Shown: positions 33,445 to 44,207 of the stretch, piece after piece
Position numbering within the stretch: the first letter of the stretch is position 1
How the letters are laid out: every line of letters starts with the position of its first letter
Source of the DNA: Silene conica
Taxonomy: Eukaryota; Streptophyta; Magnoliopsida; Caryophyllales; Caryophyllaceae
Reading direction: 5' to 3'
Assembly: GCA_029255685.2 (NCBI GenBank)
Contig: CM055311.2
Span: 21,757,703-21,821,702 of the forward strand
Length of the DNA stretch: 64,000 nt
Notes under the pieces: model-generated
The model's input: the letters and a program-made list of their open reading frames with translations, nothing else
Told to the model about the DNA's origin: nothing
The model's database searches: none
Translations under genes and position numbers: made by a program

Positions 33445-36422
33445 AAAATAATCAAGTAAACACGAAGCTGAATCTTTTATCCGCTGATCAATAGCCTAGT
33501 TCACAAAGCCGCCCCTTTATTTAGATAATTATGCAAGTTTATGAAGCTTGCTTGTTGTTTGCGACAATGTTTTGAGGCAACAAAGCTAATTACACATCAA
33601 CAAAAGCTTAAGATACGGTAAAAGGTCGGCCTGCACCCGGTTACGACACTTTAAGTTGGAAACTGTCTTTATACTTGATATAAGATGCAATAAAGGTCCA
33701 AAATTCCCAAAAGTTGGCCGCCTTTTTCTGTTCCTGGCACCTTATTCTAGAGACAACTGCTTAAGCACCCACTTAAGCACTCCACTGCGCGAACGAGATG
33801 TCGCAGGACCAACCTGAATGTAGACGCTACTGGCTCGAATCTTGGCTTCGATTAGGCTCAGATACTCATTCTTCTCCTGTTTCAAAATCATGTTATAATA
33901 GTCAATTTCTATAGGTCGTATATTTATATGACTGCGGAAAAAGAGAAAATGTTTTATGGTTGACCTTTGCAGGCAATGTGTACAAATGATTTGCCTTTCT
34001 CTCCAACAGCTTCTCTGCATCCTCAGTGAATGCTGTGCAAGTATAGGATCCAGTTGCATCAACTGCCTCGAATGTGATGTTCATTCTGATATTGTAGTTA
34101 TTGGGTTAATTACTTGTAGAGGTTTCATAATGGTGGACAACATAATGAAAAACTTTCATGATTTTTGTGATGTACCTTGGGGCGGATACTGCTCCCTCTC
34201 ATCCACACGCCTGGAAAGTGTATATAGTATTCAGATCCTTATCACTGCGCGTTCCGCAGTTGCTACAGCCTAGGTAGAATCGCACATCTTTTTTGTCAAA
34301 TTCGGGTATTTTGACATGCAGCTAATGTCTCTCTTCTTGCAAGGTGTTGGCCACCTGTAAATCATTCAGATCATGAGTTAATTGACTGAAGATTACTTAG
34401 CTGGTATTTTGTTGTAGTATAAGTAGGTATAGTTGAGTCGGTCTCTTAAGGTTCCGTTTTTGTTATAGCAGCAACTATAAGCACATTCTGAGTTGAGTTA
34501 CTAATAAAAGAGGTTGTGAGAGGTGGCTAAGGATTATTTAGTTAAGACAATAATTGACTAAAGGTTACTTCCTAGCTCAGAATTCAAAGGACATTGAGAT
34601 CACAGTCACATATACAATGCTCATTAAACTATGATCGAACCCTAGAAGGAAAATTGCATTATGTAGTTGCAGTATCTCATAAGCCCATTTTCCTTCTGGA
34701 AGTTGTGTAGTTGTTTTAATCAGTCTTAATTGTTGAATATGCTATCCTGGACAACGTATAACGGAAACTTATGAGCTATCCAAATTTGGCCGTGACTTTG
34801 TATTCTGATTTAACCCGCACATTATGAGATATGAAGATAAACTGAAATCCAGAATATATTCCAATTGAGCAGCCCTGATGTCTTAATTATAGATATATTT
34901 CAATTGCTTCATGGCTTTTCCTTCCAAATCCACTTTTTTTTTGCATAAATGAAGTTCAAGTATTCTGATTTACTGAATGAACTTTACTCTATACTTTTGA
35001 AAGCTGTAAACTATTACGAATTTATTAGTTGTTTTCAAAGAAATTAATCACCTTTTTCTCTCGAAGTGTCTTCATTGCTACTGCTATGCGCCCAACATCT
35101 GGTTGACGGGTTTCCAGGACTTGTTTAGCTTTAGCTACAATCAGGTTTTCGTTTGTCTTTCTCTTGTTCACAAATGTTGTTAAAGTAATTGTGCAGAAGT
35201 TCGTGGTCTAGACCTTCGCTATATTTAAATAGGAAACCATTACTTACCAAGCACGGGTTGCATCTGCCTTTTCGCCAACTAGTTCTAGCTTGAAAAAAGT
35301 TGCATTGGTGGTGGCAAGTGAGAATCCTATAAAAATTGCTAGCCCAGTTATGTATTCCTTTTTCTTGGTGGGTCATTTTGACTGCTAGAAGGTATAAGAC
35401 GGGGCACCTTTGTGGTAACAGGTCCTTAGTGATGTGAATCTAACAACTGGAAACGTTTCAGCCATGTTGTGCACGACTTCACCCTCTTTGACTGCCAGGT
35501 CTGCCCAAACCGTGATCACCATTGGCTGTATTGTGCTATAGTGATTTATGCCAGTATAAATGTTAGTAAAATCAGTTCTGAGTGTCCCTAGGAAATGTTT
35601 GGAAAACTGAATTTCCAGTAGTCGCTTGATTCTAGGCAGTGTCTTACCTATGATCGGCGACAACAATTTCACGGACTTCCAAGTCTTGGCCTGTTTTCCT
35701 TTGTATAGTTCGAAGCGGTTCTACATATATCACCACTCCCAACACATCTGCAATTGAACACAGAAGTTTTTAAAAGACTTAGATTAGTTCTAGTAAGGAG
35801 TGTCTAGTGCACACACATTGGTTCCCATAAAAAGTAGGCATGAAAAAATATTGCTATCGTCTATTACCATAGCGACAATCAAGCGTCATGGCCAGGGGGA
35901 TTGCAGCTAGCGTTATGTATTCCGGTCCAGCAGCAGGTTGTGACCCTGGCACAGGTTGAATAATTGTGCTATTGTTGAAACTAAGCTGATAAGGGTGATC
36001 TTCAGGATTTCTAAGGTATTTCGCGGGAACAGGCTTCAGTTTTGCATTAGAAATTTCATATTCCATTCTATCTTTGATAACGTCTTCATACACCTCTATT
36101 TCTTCATTGTAGAGGGTGGTTTGGATTCTACCTCCCTACATTGACTCAAGCATAAGAAAATAGATTAAAACATAATATACGGAGTATATTTATTTTGAAC
36201 TGTGTTTACTTGCAATTTATTTTGTCTATTTGTTAGTTTAGCTGAAGCAAGAAGTAAATTGGGTAGTGGTTCAATGTGTATTGTTGTTTCTGAATCAGGT
36301 AGTGGTTCAGTGTCTCTACTTGAATTAAATTGAATTATATACTGATTTCAGATCTGATCATCTATGTTATTCGGGTACCCATACAAATTTTTGGCTCACC
36401 GTGACTCAATTTTCCAGATAGG

Positions 36423-38444
36423 AAGCGAGTGCAGGGACATGTACTCAATCAACTTAATGCTACTAACATAACCCTTATCCCAAAATGTGACAGACCCTCA
36501 TCTGTCAGTCATTACAGACCAATAGCTTGCTGCAACCTGGTGTATAAGGTGATTTCAAAGCTCTTGTGCAATAGGCTAGCTACAGTACTTCCTGAGTTAG
36601 TCAATGAGAACCAAGGTGCCTTTATAAAGGGCAGATCCATCATGGAAAATGTCCTTATTTGCCAGGATATCATTCACTTGTATGGGAGGAAATTTGTATC
36701 CCCTCAATGCCTCTTCAAAATTGATCTTTAAAAGGCTTACGATACAGTGGAATGGGAATTTATAGAACAATTACTGAAGGGTCTCCATTTCCCTCAGCAG
36801 TTTACACAATGGATCATGCAATGTGTCAATGTGTCACCACCACAACCTTCTCTTTATCTCTGAATGGGACATCATTTGGTTATTTTAAGGGTCAAAGAGG
36901 GCTAAGGCAAGGGGATCCAATCTCACCCTTACTCTTTACCCTATGTATGGACTACCTATCCAGACTTATCAACTTTGCTACTGCTAAATGGCCTTTCCAT
37001 TACCATCCTTTGTGCAAAGAATTAAAGCTTACCCATCTAATGTTTGCTGACGATCTTCTTATGTTCTGCAAAGGTAATCCTGCTTCCATATGGCTCCTCA
37101 TGAGAGCATTTTCTTCCTTCTCAAAAGCAACAGGATTAAAGATGAACAATTCAAAGTCTGAAATTTTATTCAATGGGGTGGATGAGGAGGCCAAAGAAGG
37201 AATTAAACAAGTCACAGGTTTTAAGGAAGGCTCTTTTCCTTTCAAATACCTGGGGGTTCCCATCCAGCCAGGAAAACTCTCCAAAACTGACTGTGCAGCT
37301 CTAACTGAAAGATGGTATCCAGAATTAGAAGCATGGGTGCTAGGAAACTTTCATATGCTGGAAGGATTACTCTGATCAATGTTGTTCTTAATACTCTTCA
37401 TAACTATTGGGCTCAAATGTTTGTTATACCTAAACGGGTCATTAGAAGGATTGTAGCCATATGCAGGAACTTCCTGTGGGATGGATCACCAGAATATCAT
37501 AGAGTCCCTCTTGTGGCTTGGGATACTGTCACCTTATCCAAATATGAAGGAGGGCTGGGGATCAAGGATGCAGAAATATGGAATGTGGCCTCAGTGGGGA
37601 AGTTAGTGAACTGGGTGTATTGCAAAGCAGACAGACTATGGATAAAATGGGTCAATGTTGTCTATATTAAGCATCAGCACTGGCATGACTACTCCTTCCC
37701 AATTGATGCACCTTGGGCCTGGAAAAGTATCTGCAAAATCAAGGAGAAATTCAGAAATGGCTATGTGCATGATGAATGGATTAGCAATGGGAAGGGCTTT
37801 ACTATAAGACATGCTTATGAATGGCTGCAAAATGCACAACCCAAGCAGAAATGGAGCAGCATTATTTGGAACCATTGAAACATCCCAAAACACTCTATTG
37901 TCACTTGGTTGAGAATGCAGGGAGATATGAATGTTAAAAGCAAGCTGCACAGGCTGGGATGCTGTACTGATGACCTCTGCATCATGTGTCGGAACCAGCC
38001 TGAAATTATTGAACATATATTTGAAGCTTGCCAGTACTCAGTCCTTATACAGAAGAAGTTGGCTCACTGGTTTGGAGGCACCTTTCCTACAGTGCATAGC
38101 TTAAGTGATGGTAGCAGGAAGGATGTAAAATGGAAAATCAAGGTGGCTATTCTTAATGCTTATCATTATCACATTTGGTACCAAAGAAACAATGCAAGAT
38201 TGGCTGAATGCTTGATTAGACCAGAAAAAGTGGCAGAGAATATAGATCAGGAGGTGAGAAGCAGAGTGAAGTGTAAAGCTAGAGCTGATAAGGATCACGA
38301 AAGTCTGGATTGGTTTCATTGTTAGAGTTTTGCTAGAATTATGATTATGTTTCATGTGCTTGTAAGGGGATCCGAACCCTAAACCTCCTTGTAATTATCC
38401 TCTATAATTTATAATATACTCACATTTCACAAAAAAAAAAACAA
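36423..38444 (+). pseudogene. 5'-truncated L1-type LINE with reverse transcriptase, in intron 2 of the RPA-like gene
   Basis: The open frames 36429-36731, 36752-37375, 37312-37878 and 37909-38325 join into one RT region: ITLIPKCDRPSSVSHYRPIA, FIKGRSIMENV, the catalytic FADD (THLMFADDLLMFCKG), then a C-terminal zinc-binding region (CIMCRNQPEIIEHIF). Endonuclease and ORF1 are missing. Breaks are TAA at 36729-36731 (before KAYDTVEW), an 8-bp tandem duplication at 36820-36835, a 1-nt loss near 37311, and TGA at 37876-37878. An A-rich tail starts near 38431. The left border is approximate and I found no clear TSD. Confidence 0.8.
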
Positions 38445-39422
38445 AAAGTGAAACATAGAGATGTCAACCATTAGAAGTAAGATAATTCAGGAATTTCATA
38501 ACATCAGAGCTGACAAACCCAAAAATTGGAAGATTGCCTTTCATAACCATTCTGAAAACTAATTAGAGACGAAAGCAATGAGACATGGTATGCCAAAACT
38601 AAATTGTATCTTTAAAATTATCAGTATATGTCAGCTCCAAACAACAACAACAGCAAAAAGAGGACAATAAATCCTTTTGCATTATTTTAGAAAAAAAATG
38701 AGCTTTATGTGTTATGTAAAGGGCAAGAATCCAATGCGGTGGGTGTGATTTGGGGCATAGAATAAATCGCAGGGACTTATGTTGAGGTCAGACACATACA
38801 AGAAGAATTCAAAACAACATAGACACTCGGACACAAGCAACAGCTACAAATGAAAAAGCTTAAAAATTTGAGGAAAATATATGTGGTGCCTCAATAGTAA
38901 ATCAGAAGTAATGACCATCATACATAGATCCTGAAATGTTGAAAATTAGAGCCAGTTATGTCATTAAAGCCAAATGGGTAAAGTAGGATGTTGACAAGTC
39001 CTCTCTAAACATGATCTGACGACTTTTTGATGAAATCGCCAAAATATTCCAGAAACTGATGTTAGCTTAGTTGTAATAACCGTAAAGTATATAAATTCAG
39101 CTTCCAAACAAAAAGAATACAAGTAACATCAGACAGATAACACAGATTAGGGGAGATGAACATCTTTGCGGACATACCCATGACTGGCTTCAATAGAAAC
39201 CCTTTACTCAACAGTCTAAATGCTATGTATATAGTCTGGTGCACAGTTCTCAGGTGAAGTACAATATAATCTCCAACATCAGATTGCTATTTTGACCTAT
39301 GAAACTCTATACGTGACTAATCACATTCTCATTTTTTGTCGTAAATTTGTAACAGGGACATAATTTGTGATAATTTAATAGCACTTCAATTGTATAATAT
39401 ATAATGTAAATTGCAAAGTTAC
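38445..39422. other. Intron 2 of the RPA-like gene, right of the LINE
   Basis: About 1 kb of non-coding AT-rich sequence between the LINE tail and exon 2. No element is recognised. Confidence 0.5.
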
Positions 39423-40396
39423 CTCTTCATCTTCGAATGTGATCCTCTGAAATGTTAATGCTTTGTTGTTCGGAGAAGTCTGAGTGTTATTCTTCACAAT
39501 TACCTTAAGCTTAATTGAATATGGTTCAGTCTTATCGCTTAAGTCCTTCACAAGTTTTTTGACAGGCTTCATCTTAAGCTGAAACATTAAATCATATATC
39601 AGTAGAGATGCATTTTGAAAACAATGATTCCCTCATAATCCACACCTTAGAGTCAACTTTCAAAAGGGCTATAACAGTATAATGTATTTATTAAAATCAT
39701 CACTGCATATATTAAACTTCCTTGCCTTTTATTGAGATATTAAGATAAACAGCCTAAAGATTTGGGCATACCTTCACTTTTTTTTCTTCAACTGAGAAAG
39801 TGGATGAACCAGTATGTGTTTGCATTTGATGAAGTAGAAGGATCCTTTTATAGAATTGGAGGTGGCTTGTTGTGGCCTCTTGCTTTCTGCAGAAAAGGAA
39901 TAGTGCACTGTCTATTCCAAACTCAGCCTAGGCAGTGTTGTCATAATCATAGCCTTTACACTTTGTAATATAATATCGTATATCTTCAACATATCCTAAG
40001 TCTAGATTTTTTTCATGTGTGGTCAGATTCATGCAGTATAGCCACAATGGTAATCATGTTGAGATGGAAGTCCACGTTTGATTTTTCAGAAGATGTAAAA
40101 CTAAAAAGGGGAAGCTTGCACCTCCAGCTTGCGAAGAGGTATGTACTCTTGAAGTTTTGCCCAAAAACAATCTATCTATGATTGATTCTCCTGAATCTTG
40201 CTACTGGTTTATCCATTCTTCTCATTTATAAGCTGTGAACCATGTCTACGTTTGAGGTTTTAATTAGCAGACCTATCCTATTTATGTTTGAAAAATGGAA
40301 TGCCATACTGCATACATAACTAACTTTGTTTATGATTAAATTTGTTTACAATTTATTTAATTCATGGTGTCTCCAGAATAAGGAGCATGCAATTAA

Positions 40397-40935
40397 CCAA
40401 CAAATTATCTAGACAATAACACAAAAACACACTTTAACCAACAAAACTAAACCTGAATTACAGTACGATGAATCTCATTTCCGATTTTGTATATGCGAGT
40501 TCCTGAATAGCATTATTATTGCACTACCAATTTAGTGAATAACATGACTAAATTCACACCCTAACGTCTCTGATCAATGTATGTCCCCAACTCACTTCAA
40601 ATCATAGTTAGCAACATAATCAAGTAAACACCAGTTTGTGGCCTGGTTGTATGCTCATAAGGCTTTGTGGACGAACAATAAGCTTCTAGCATATGGTCAG
40701 GACATCAGCCCTTTTATGCTACTTGTGTGGGTGCCAAGATGAAACAACTGATTACCTATTTTTTGAATGCGACTATAGCTTTCGGGTGCTGCAGGAAATA
40801 CGCAACATTAAAAACCTGAGCATCCCTGATCAGCAACCCCTTCTGTGGTGTTTTAACAGCGTTTTTCCTAGCCAGCAGCGGACTGTTTATTCTGCGTTGT
40901 TGGTGAGTAGTATTTACCACATTAGAAAAGACAAA
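40397..40935. repeat. Right copy of the duplicated Helitron segment with LINE fragment
   Basis: Direct repeat of 32714-33190 and part of the LINE beyond it, 7.68 kb away. The LINE part (from about 40640) reads LCYLCGCQDETTDYLFFECDYSF, a zinc-binding region like zf-RVT, and keeps about 38 bp lost in the left copy. The LINE 3' end, its right TSD and the Helitron hairpin are absent here. Confidence 0.8.
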
Positions 40936-41131
40936 GCGACAAGACAGAATTTTACCAGCGAACTGTATTAGAAAATTACCGATTTTCATTGAGCTAAGTC
41001 CTGACCGGCCTTTCGGGACCTACGTCTTCTGCTCTGGCAATGGTTAATTGAGGTGAAAGTTAAGCACAGATAATTGAGGGAATGAAATTCCGAGTTCAGA
41101 AGGCAAAAGGGTAAAAGTGATGTACCTGTCA

Positions 41132-42509
41132 TCATGCCTTGATTCCGGCTCTTCTCAACATCTCAAAGGAGACGATGTTCTTGATGTTGAGTCTGTCATC
41201 TCCATCTTCAGTTTCCCCATTAAGAACTTTACATTGTTTTGCTATTCTAGCCCTTGAAAGCGCTACGTATAACTGCCCGTGGGAGAAACATGGTTTTGGC
41301 AAAAAAACACCGACACGTTGCAATGTCTGCCCTTGTGCTTTGTTTATTGTCATAGCAAAACTAAGCTTAATTGGGAACTGTTTTCTCTGGAAATTGATTG
41401 GATATTTAGATCCCTTTGATGGTTTAAGGGTGATTCTTGGAAGGAACACCGTTCGCCAGTGTAAAAACCTGTTGAAATTTCACACTCGATCATGTTCGGG
41501 AAGAATGCCTTGCAAATAAGGCGCGTCCCATTACACAAGCCTGCAGTCGGATCAATGTTTCTAAGCAAGATAACGGGGGAATTTTTCTTAACCACGAGCT
41601 CATGTGGAGTCATTCCAGGAGGACAGAGTGTATTTAGAAACTCAGCGGGGTATACATTCGAACTGTCGTCTAGAACGCTGTCAAAGCTTTTGTAAGTGTA
41701 TCCATCCCCCGGAAACTTTTTTATCAACAATTTGTTGATGGTATCAACACCACCATTCCGTGGTGTAATTATTGCTCGGTCATTAAAAATATCTGGGTTG
41801 AATGTAACCTGCCTAACCTCAGGGAAAACATTGTCCACCAGGTCCTGGAGAGGACACGGAATACCAGTTGGCTGTAAAATCAGTTCTGATGGTAGTGTCA
41901 CATATCCGTTTTCGGTGGCTTGCAAGTCTCCGTTGCCAAGTTTCAGCAGAAAGTCCGATAACATTGGGTCTGCACGCGCTCTGATATTTTCTATGAGCTT
42001 AAATTTTTGAAGGGAAGGCCAAATCTCAGAACCAACTATGCTAGCATCCACACACTCTTGTCGGGTACGTCGTGGTAAAATAGGTAGTACCTGTCGGAAA
42101 TCGCCACCGAATACCACAGTTTCTCCTCCAAACAATTCACTGGTACTACAAACATCCTGAAGTAGCAAATCTACTGATTGTATGTTCTCTTTCTTTGCCA
42201 TTGAAGCCTTATCCCAAATTATTAGTGATGCTTCTCTTAGTAAGCAAGCTAGGCATCTCTGTTTAGGAACATCGCAAGTCAATGATTCGTCACTTTCTAG
42301 TGGTATCTTGAACCGGGAATGACAAGTTCTTCCAGTAGGTAAATTGGATGCAGCAATGTTGGCAAGCATATTTTACCCATTGACCTGACCTTTGCATATA
42401 GTGCACCATATAAGAATGTTTTACCGGTTTCTCCTGGTCCGTCAATGAAAAAGGCTTCTGGCTTATTGTTTTTTATATGGTACATTATTGCTTTATAAGC
42501 AGCTCGTTG
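41132..42509 (-). pseudogene. Helitron helicase (PIF1-like), C-terminal part
   Basis: Continuation of the Rep/helicase gene left of the Athila-like insertion. The join is in frame at NLNVG-QRAAYKAIM. Walker A reads GPGETGKTF (42417-42434), where the family has GGTGKT. Walker B reads WDKASM (42202-42216), where the family has WDEASM. Motif III GGDFRQVLPI and the C-terminal TINKAQGQT and LYVALSRAR motifs are intact. Frameshifts occur near 42360 and near 41400-41450. The stop at 41132 follows MLRRAGIKA. Both changed catalytic residues fit G-to-A changes, so the enzyme would be dead even without the frameshifts. Confidence 0.88.
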
Positions 42510-42514
42510 CCCGA

Positions 42515-44084
42515 TGATACGTGTCTATTTTATGATGTTTTACATCTATTTTTACACGTATTTGGTCGCTCATTTACTATGTTTTAGCCTTTATTTCCCA
42601 CAAATTGTGTACTTTCGTATTTTTATGCACTTTTGCAGATTTATGCGGAAAAGAGACGATTTGGCACCAAATTCGTATCCTCAAGTCTTTTGCTTAATTA
42701 GGAAATTAATGGAAAGTCAACTGGAGTCAAAATCAAGTACCAAGTGTCAAAACAGAAGAAAATCCGAAGACTTCCGTACAGAAGCGGTCGACCGACCACC
42801 CAAACGGGTCGGCCGACCAGGCCTGATTTTCATAAAGCCCATATTTCCAAGAAAGGCCGGAAATAAGAGAAGTCCAGCAAGAAGTGGTCGACCGACCAGC
42901 CAAACGGGTCGGCCGACCAGAACGAAGCCCATGCGATCCTTTTTCGGAAATAAAGTAGAATTAGAATTATAAGGAAACTCTTAGTTTTTACCCTATATAA
43001 ACAAATCTTGTGATTAGGGTTAGGTATGCTTTTTCATATTTATGTTTGATATCTATTATCAATCCTTAGTATCTTTTATTCAATCTTTTACCATCTAGTT
43101 CATCTTTTATCATTATTCAAGAATTCTCAAGCATTCAATAAAGTTAGTTTCTTTCTGCCCCAATTCCAATTGTGGTAATTACTCTTTTAATCTAGCCTTT
43201 TATTATAGTTCTTATTTTTATTACAATTGTTAAGTTAGAATCCCAAGCTTTATTGAATCTTGCATGCTTAGATTATTTACTATGTTCTTCATGTTTATTC
43301 CCAATTTTACAATCGTCTTAACAGTCATGAGTAGCTAATTTTCATATGTTAGGATGTAGGGGATAATATGCATAGGTAAATAAAATCCGAAAATCCGACC
43401 TGTAGCAGGACCACGGTCGGCCGACTGGAATAGTCGGTCGGTCGACCGAGGCCGTGGTCGGCCGACCGGAGTAGCTGGTCGGTCGACCACTCGCGTATGT
43501 ATTCTTGTTTCGTCTTTTCTTGTCAATTATAATATCCTGCAATGAGACCATAAGGAGACTTGTAGGACGTTAGTAATGACCTACCCAAGATTGAGAGATA
43601 CGGGAAGGGCATTGGTTTACACCTTAAGACGGATAGGTTACTAAAGGCTGAAAGGTATGTAACCTGGAATTTAGGAATCACCCTTATTGTTGACACCCAA
43701 TAATTGTGAGACCTAGGAACTAATAGCACAGGCCGAAAGGAGCTATTAGGTAGCATAGACCTAAAAAGATATGTTACACCCCCTTACGCGACTGCAATAC
43801 ATGTTGACCTTAGGATTTACTTTACCTTAGATATTTATTACCCGAACATCCTAGCATCCTCTTTTATTATATTTTATTCTCATCTTTTAATTCTTGTTTT
43901 GTTTTAATCTTTGCTTTAGATATAGTAATCAACCAATCAACCCCCAAATTTGTTACCTTTAAACATTAACATTAAGACAATAAACATTCCCCACCTCCTT
44001 GTGGTTCGACCCTGACTTTCACTATCTATTGTTAAAGTTAGGAATTATAAATTTTATCTTTGGTACCCTCAACGACGGGCATCA
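42515..44084 (+). repeat. Athila-like copy 2, 5' LTR
   Basis: 1570 bp, TGATACGTG to GGGCATCA. It contains a TATA-like CTATATAAAC (near 42993-43002) and four palindrome pairs (42786/42807, 42886/42907, 43415/43436, 43456/43477), each offset by 21 bp. Confidence 0.94.
42994..43001 (+). promoter_or_regulatory. Putative TATA box of the Athila-like LTR
   Basis: TATATAAA is the only strong TATA-like match in a plausible place in the LTR, and is also present in the 3' LTR and in copy 1. The position is inferred from sequence only. Confidence 0.5.
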
Positions 44085-44089
44085 AATTT

Positions 44090-44107
44090 TGGCGCCGTTG
44101 CCGGGGA
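44090..44107 (+). promoter_or_regulatory. Primer-binding site, tRNA-Asp type (Athila-like copy 2)
   Basis: TGGCGCCGTTGCCGGGGA, 5 bp after the LTR. Confidence 0.9.
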
Positions 44108-44207
44108 GGTGACGCCAGTGTTTATTGTTTTTTTGTTTTTGTTTCTCTTTGTTTAAGGAACTTTTTGTTCCTTAAACCTTCTCACCTTTTTCTTGTAGTT
44201 TCCTCTT

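Larger units (their letters stand above)
33742..39825 (-). pseudogene. Helitron-borne replication protein A large-subunit-like gene (RPA1-like), ten exons
   Basis: Exons inferred from frame, GT-AG borders and phase: 39772-39825, 39423-39578, 35868-36135, 35648-35747, 35408-35535, 35248-35326, about 35052-35196 (start unsure), 34176-34354, 33965-34085, 33742-33876. The product shows DBD-A (SIKLKVIVKNN...FEDEE, then YEISNAKLKPV), DBD-B (DVLGVVIYVEPLRTIQRK, QPMVITVWADLA) and DBD-C (LGCSNCG zinc-ribbon half, FEAVDATGSYTCTAF). It would bind single-stranded DNA during rolling-circle transposition. Lesions are TAG at 34322-34324, TGA at 34199-34201 (losing the second half of the zinc ribbon) and an uncertain exon 7 frame. 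A LINE sits in intron 2. Plant Helitrons commonly carry such genes. Confidence 0.85.

Noticed and set aside
35131..36093. Separate minus-strand ORFs at 33742, 35131, 35385, 35854 and 39375 as independent small genes
   Set aside because: They are exons (or exon plus intron frames) of one RPA1-like pseudogene, as the splice borders and phases show.
41139..42010. Plus-strand ORFs of 67 to 126 codons in 41139-42010
   Set aside because: Shadows of the minus-strand helicase pseudogene, which has clear motifs.
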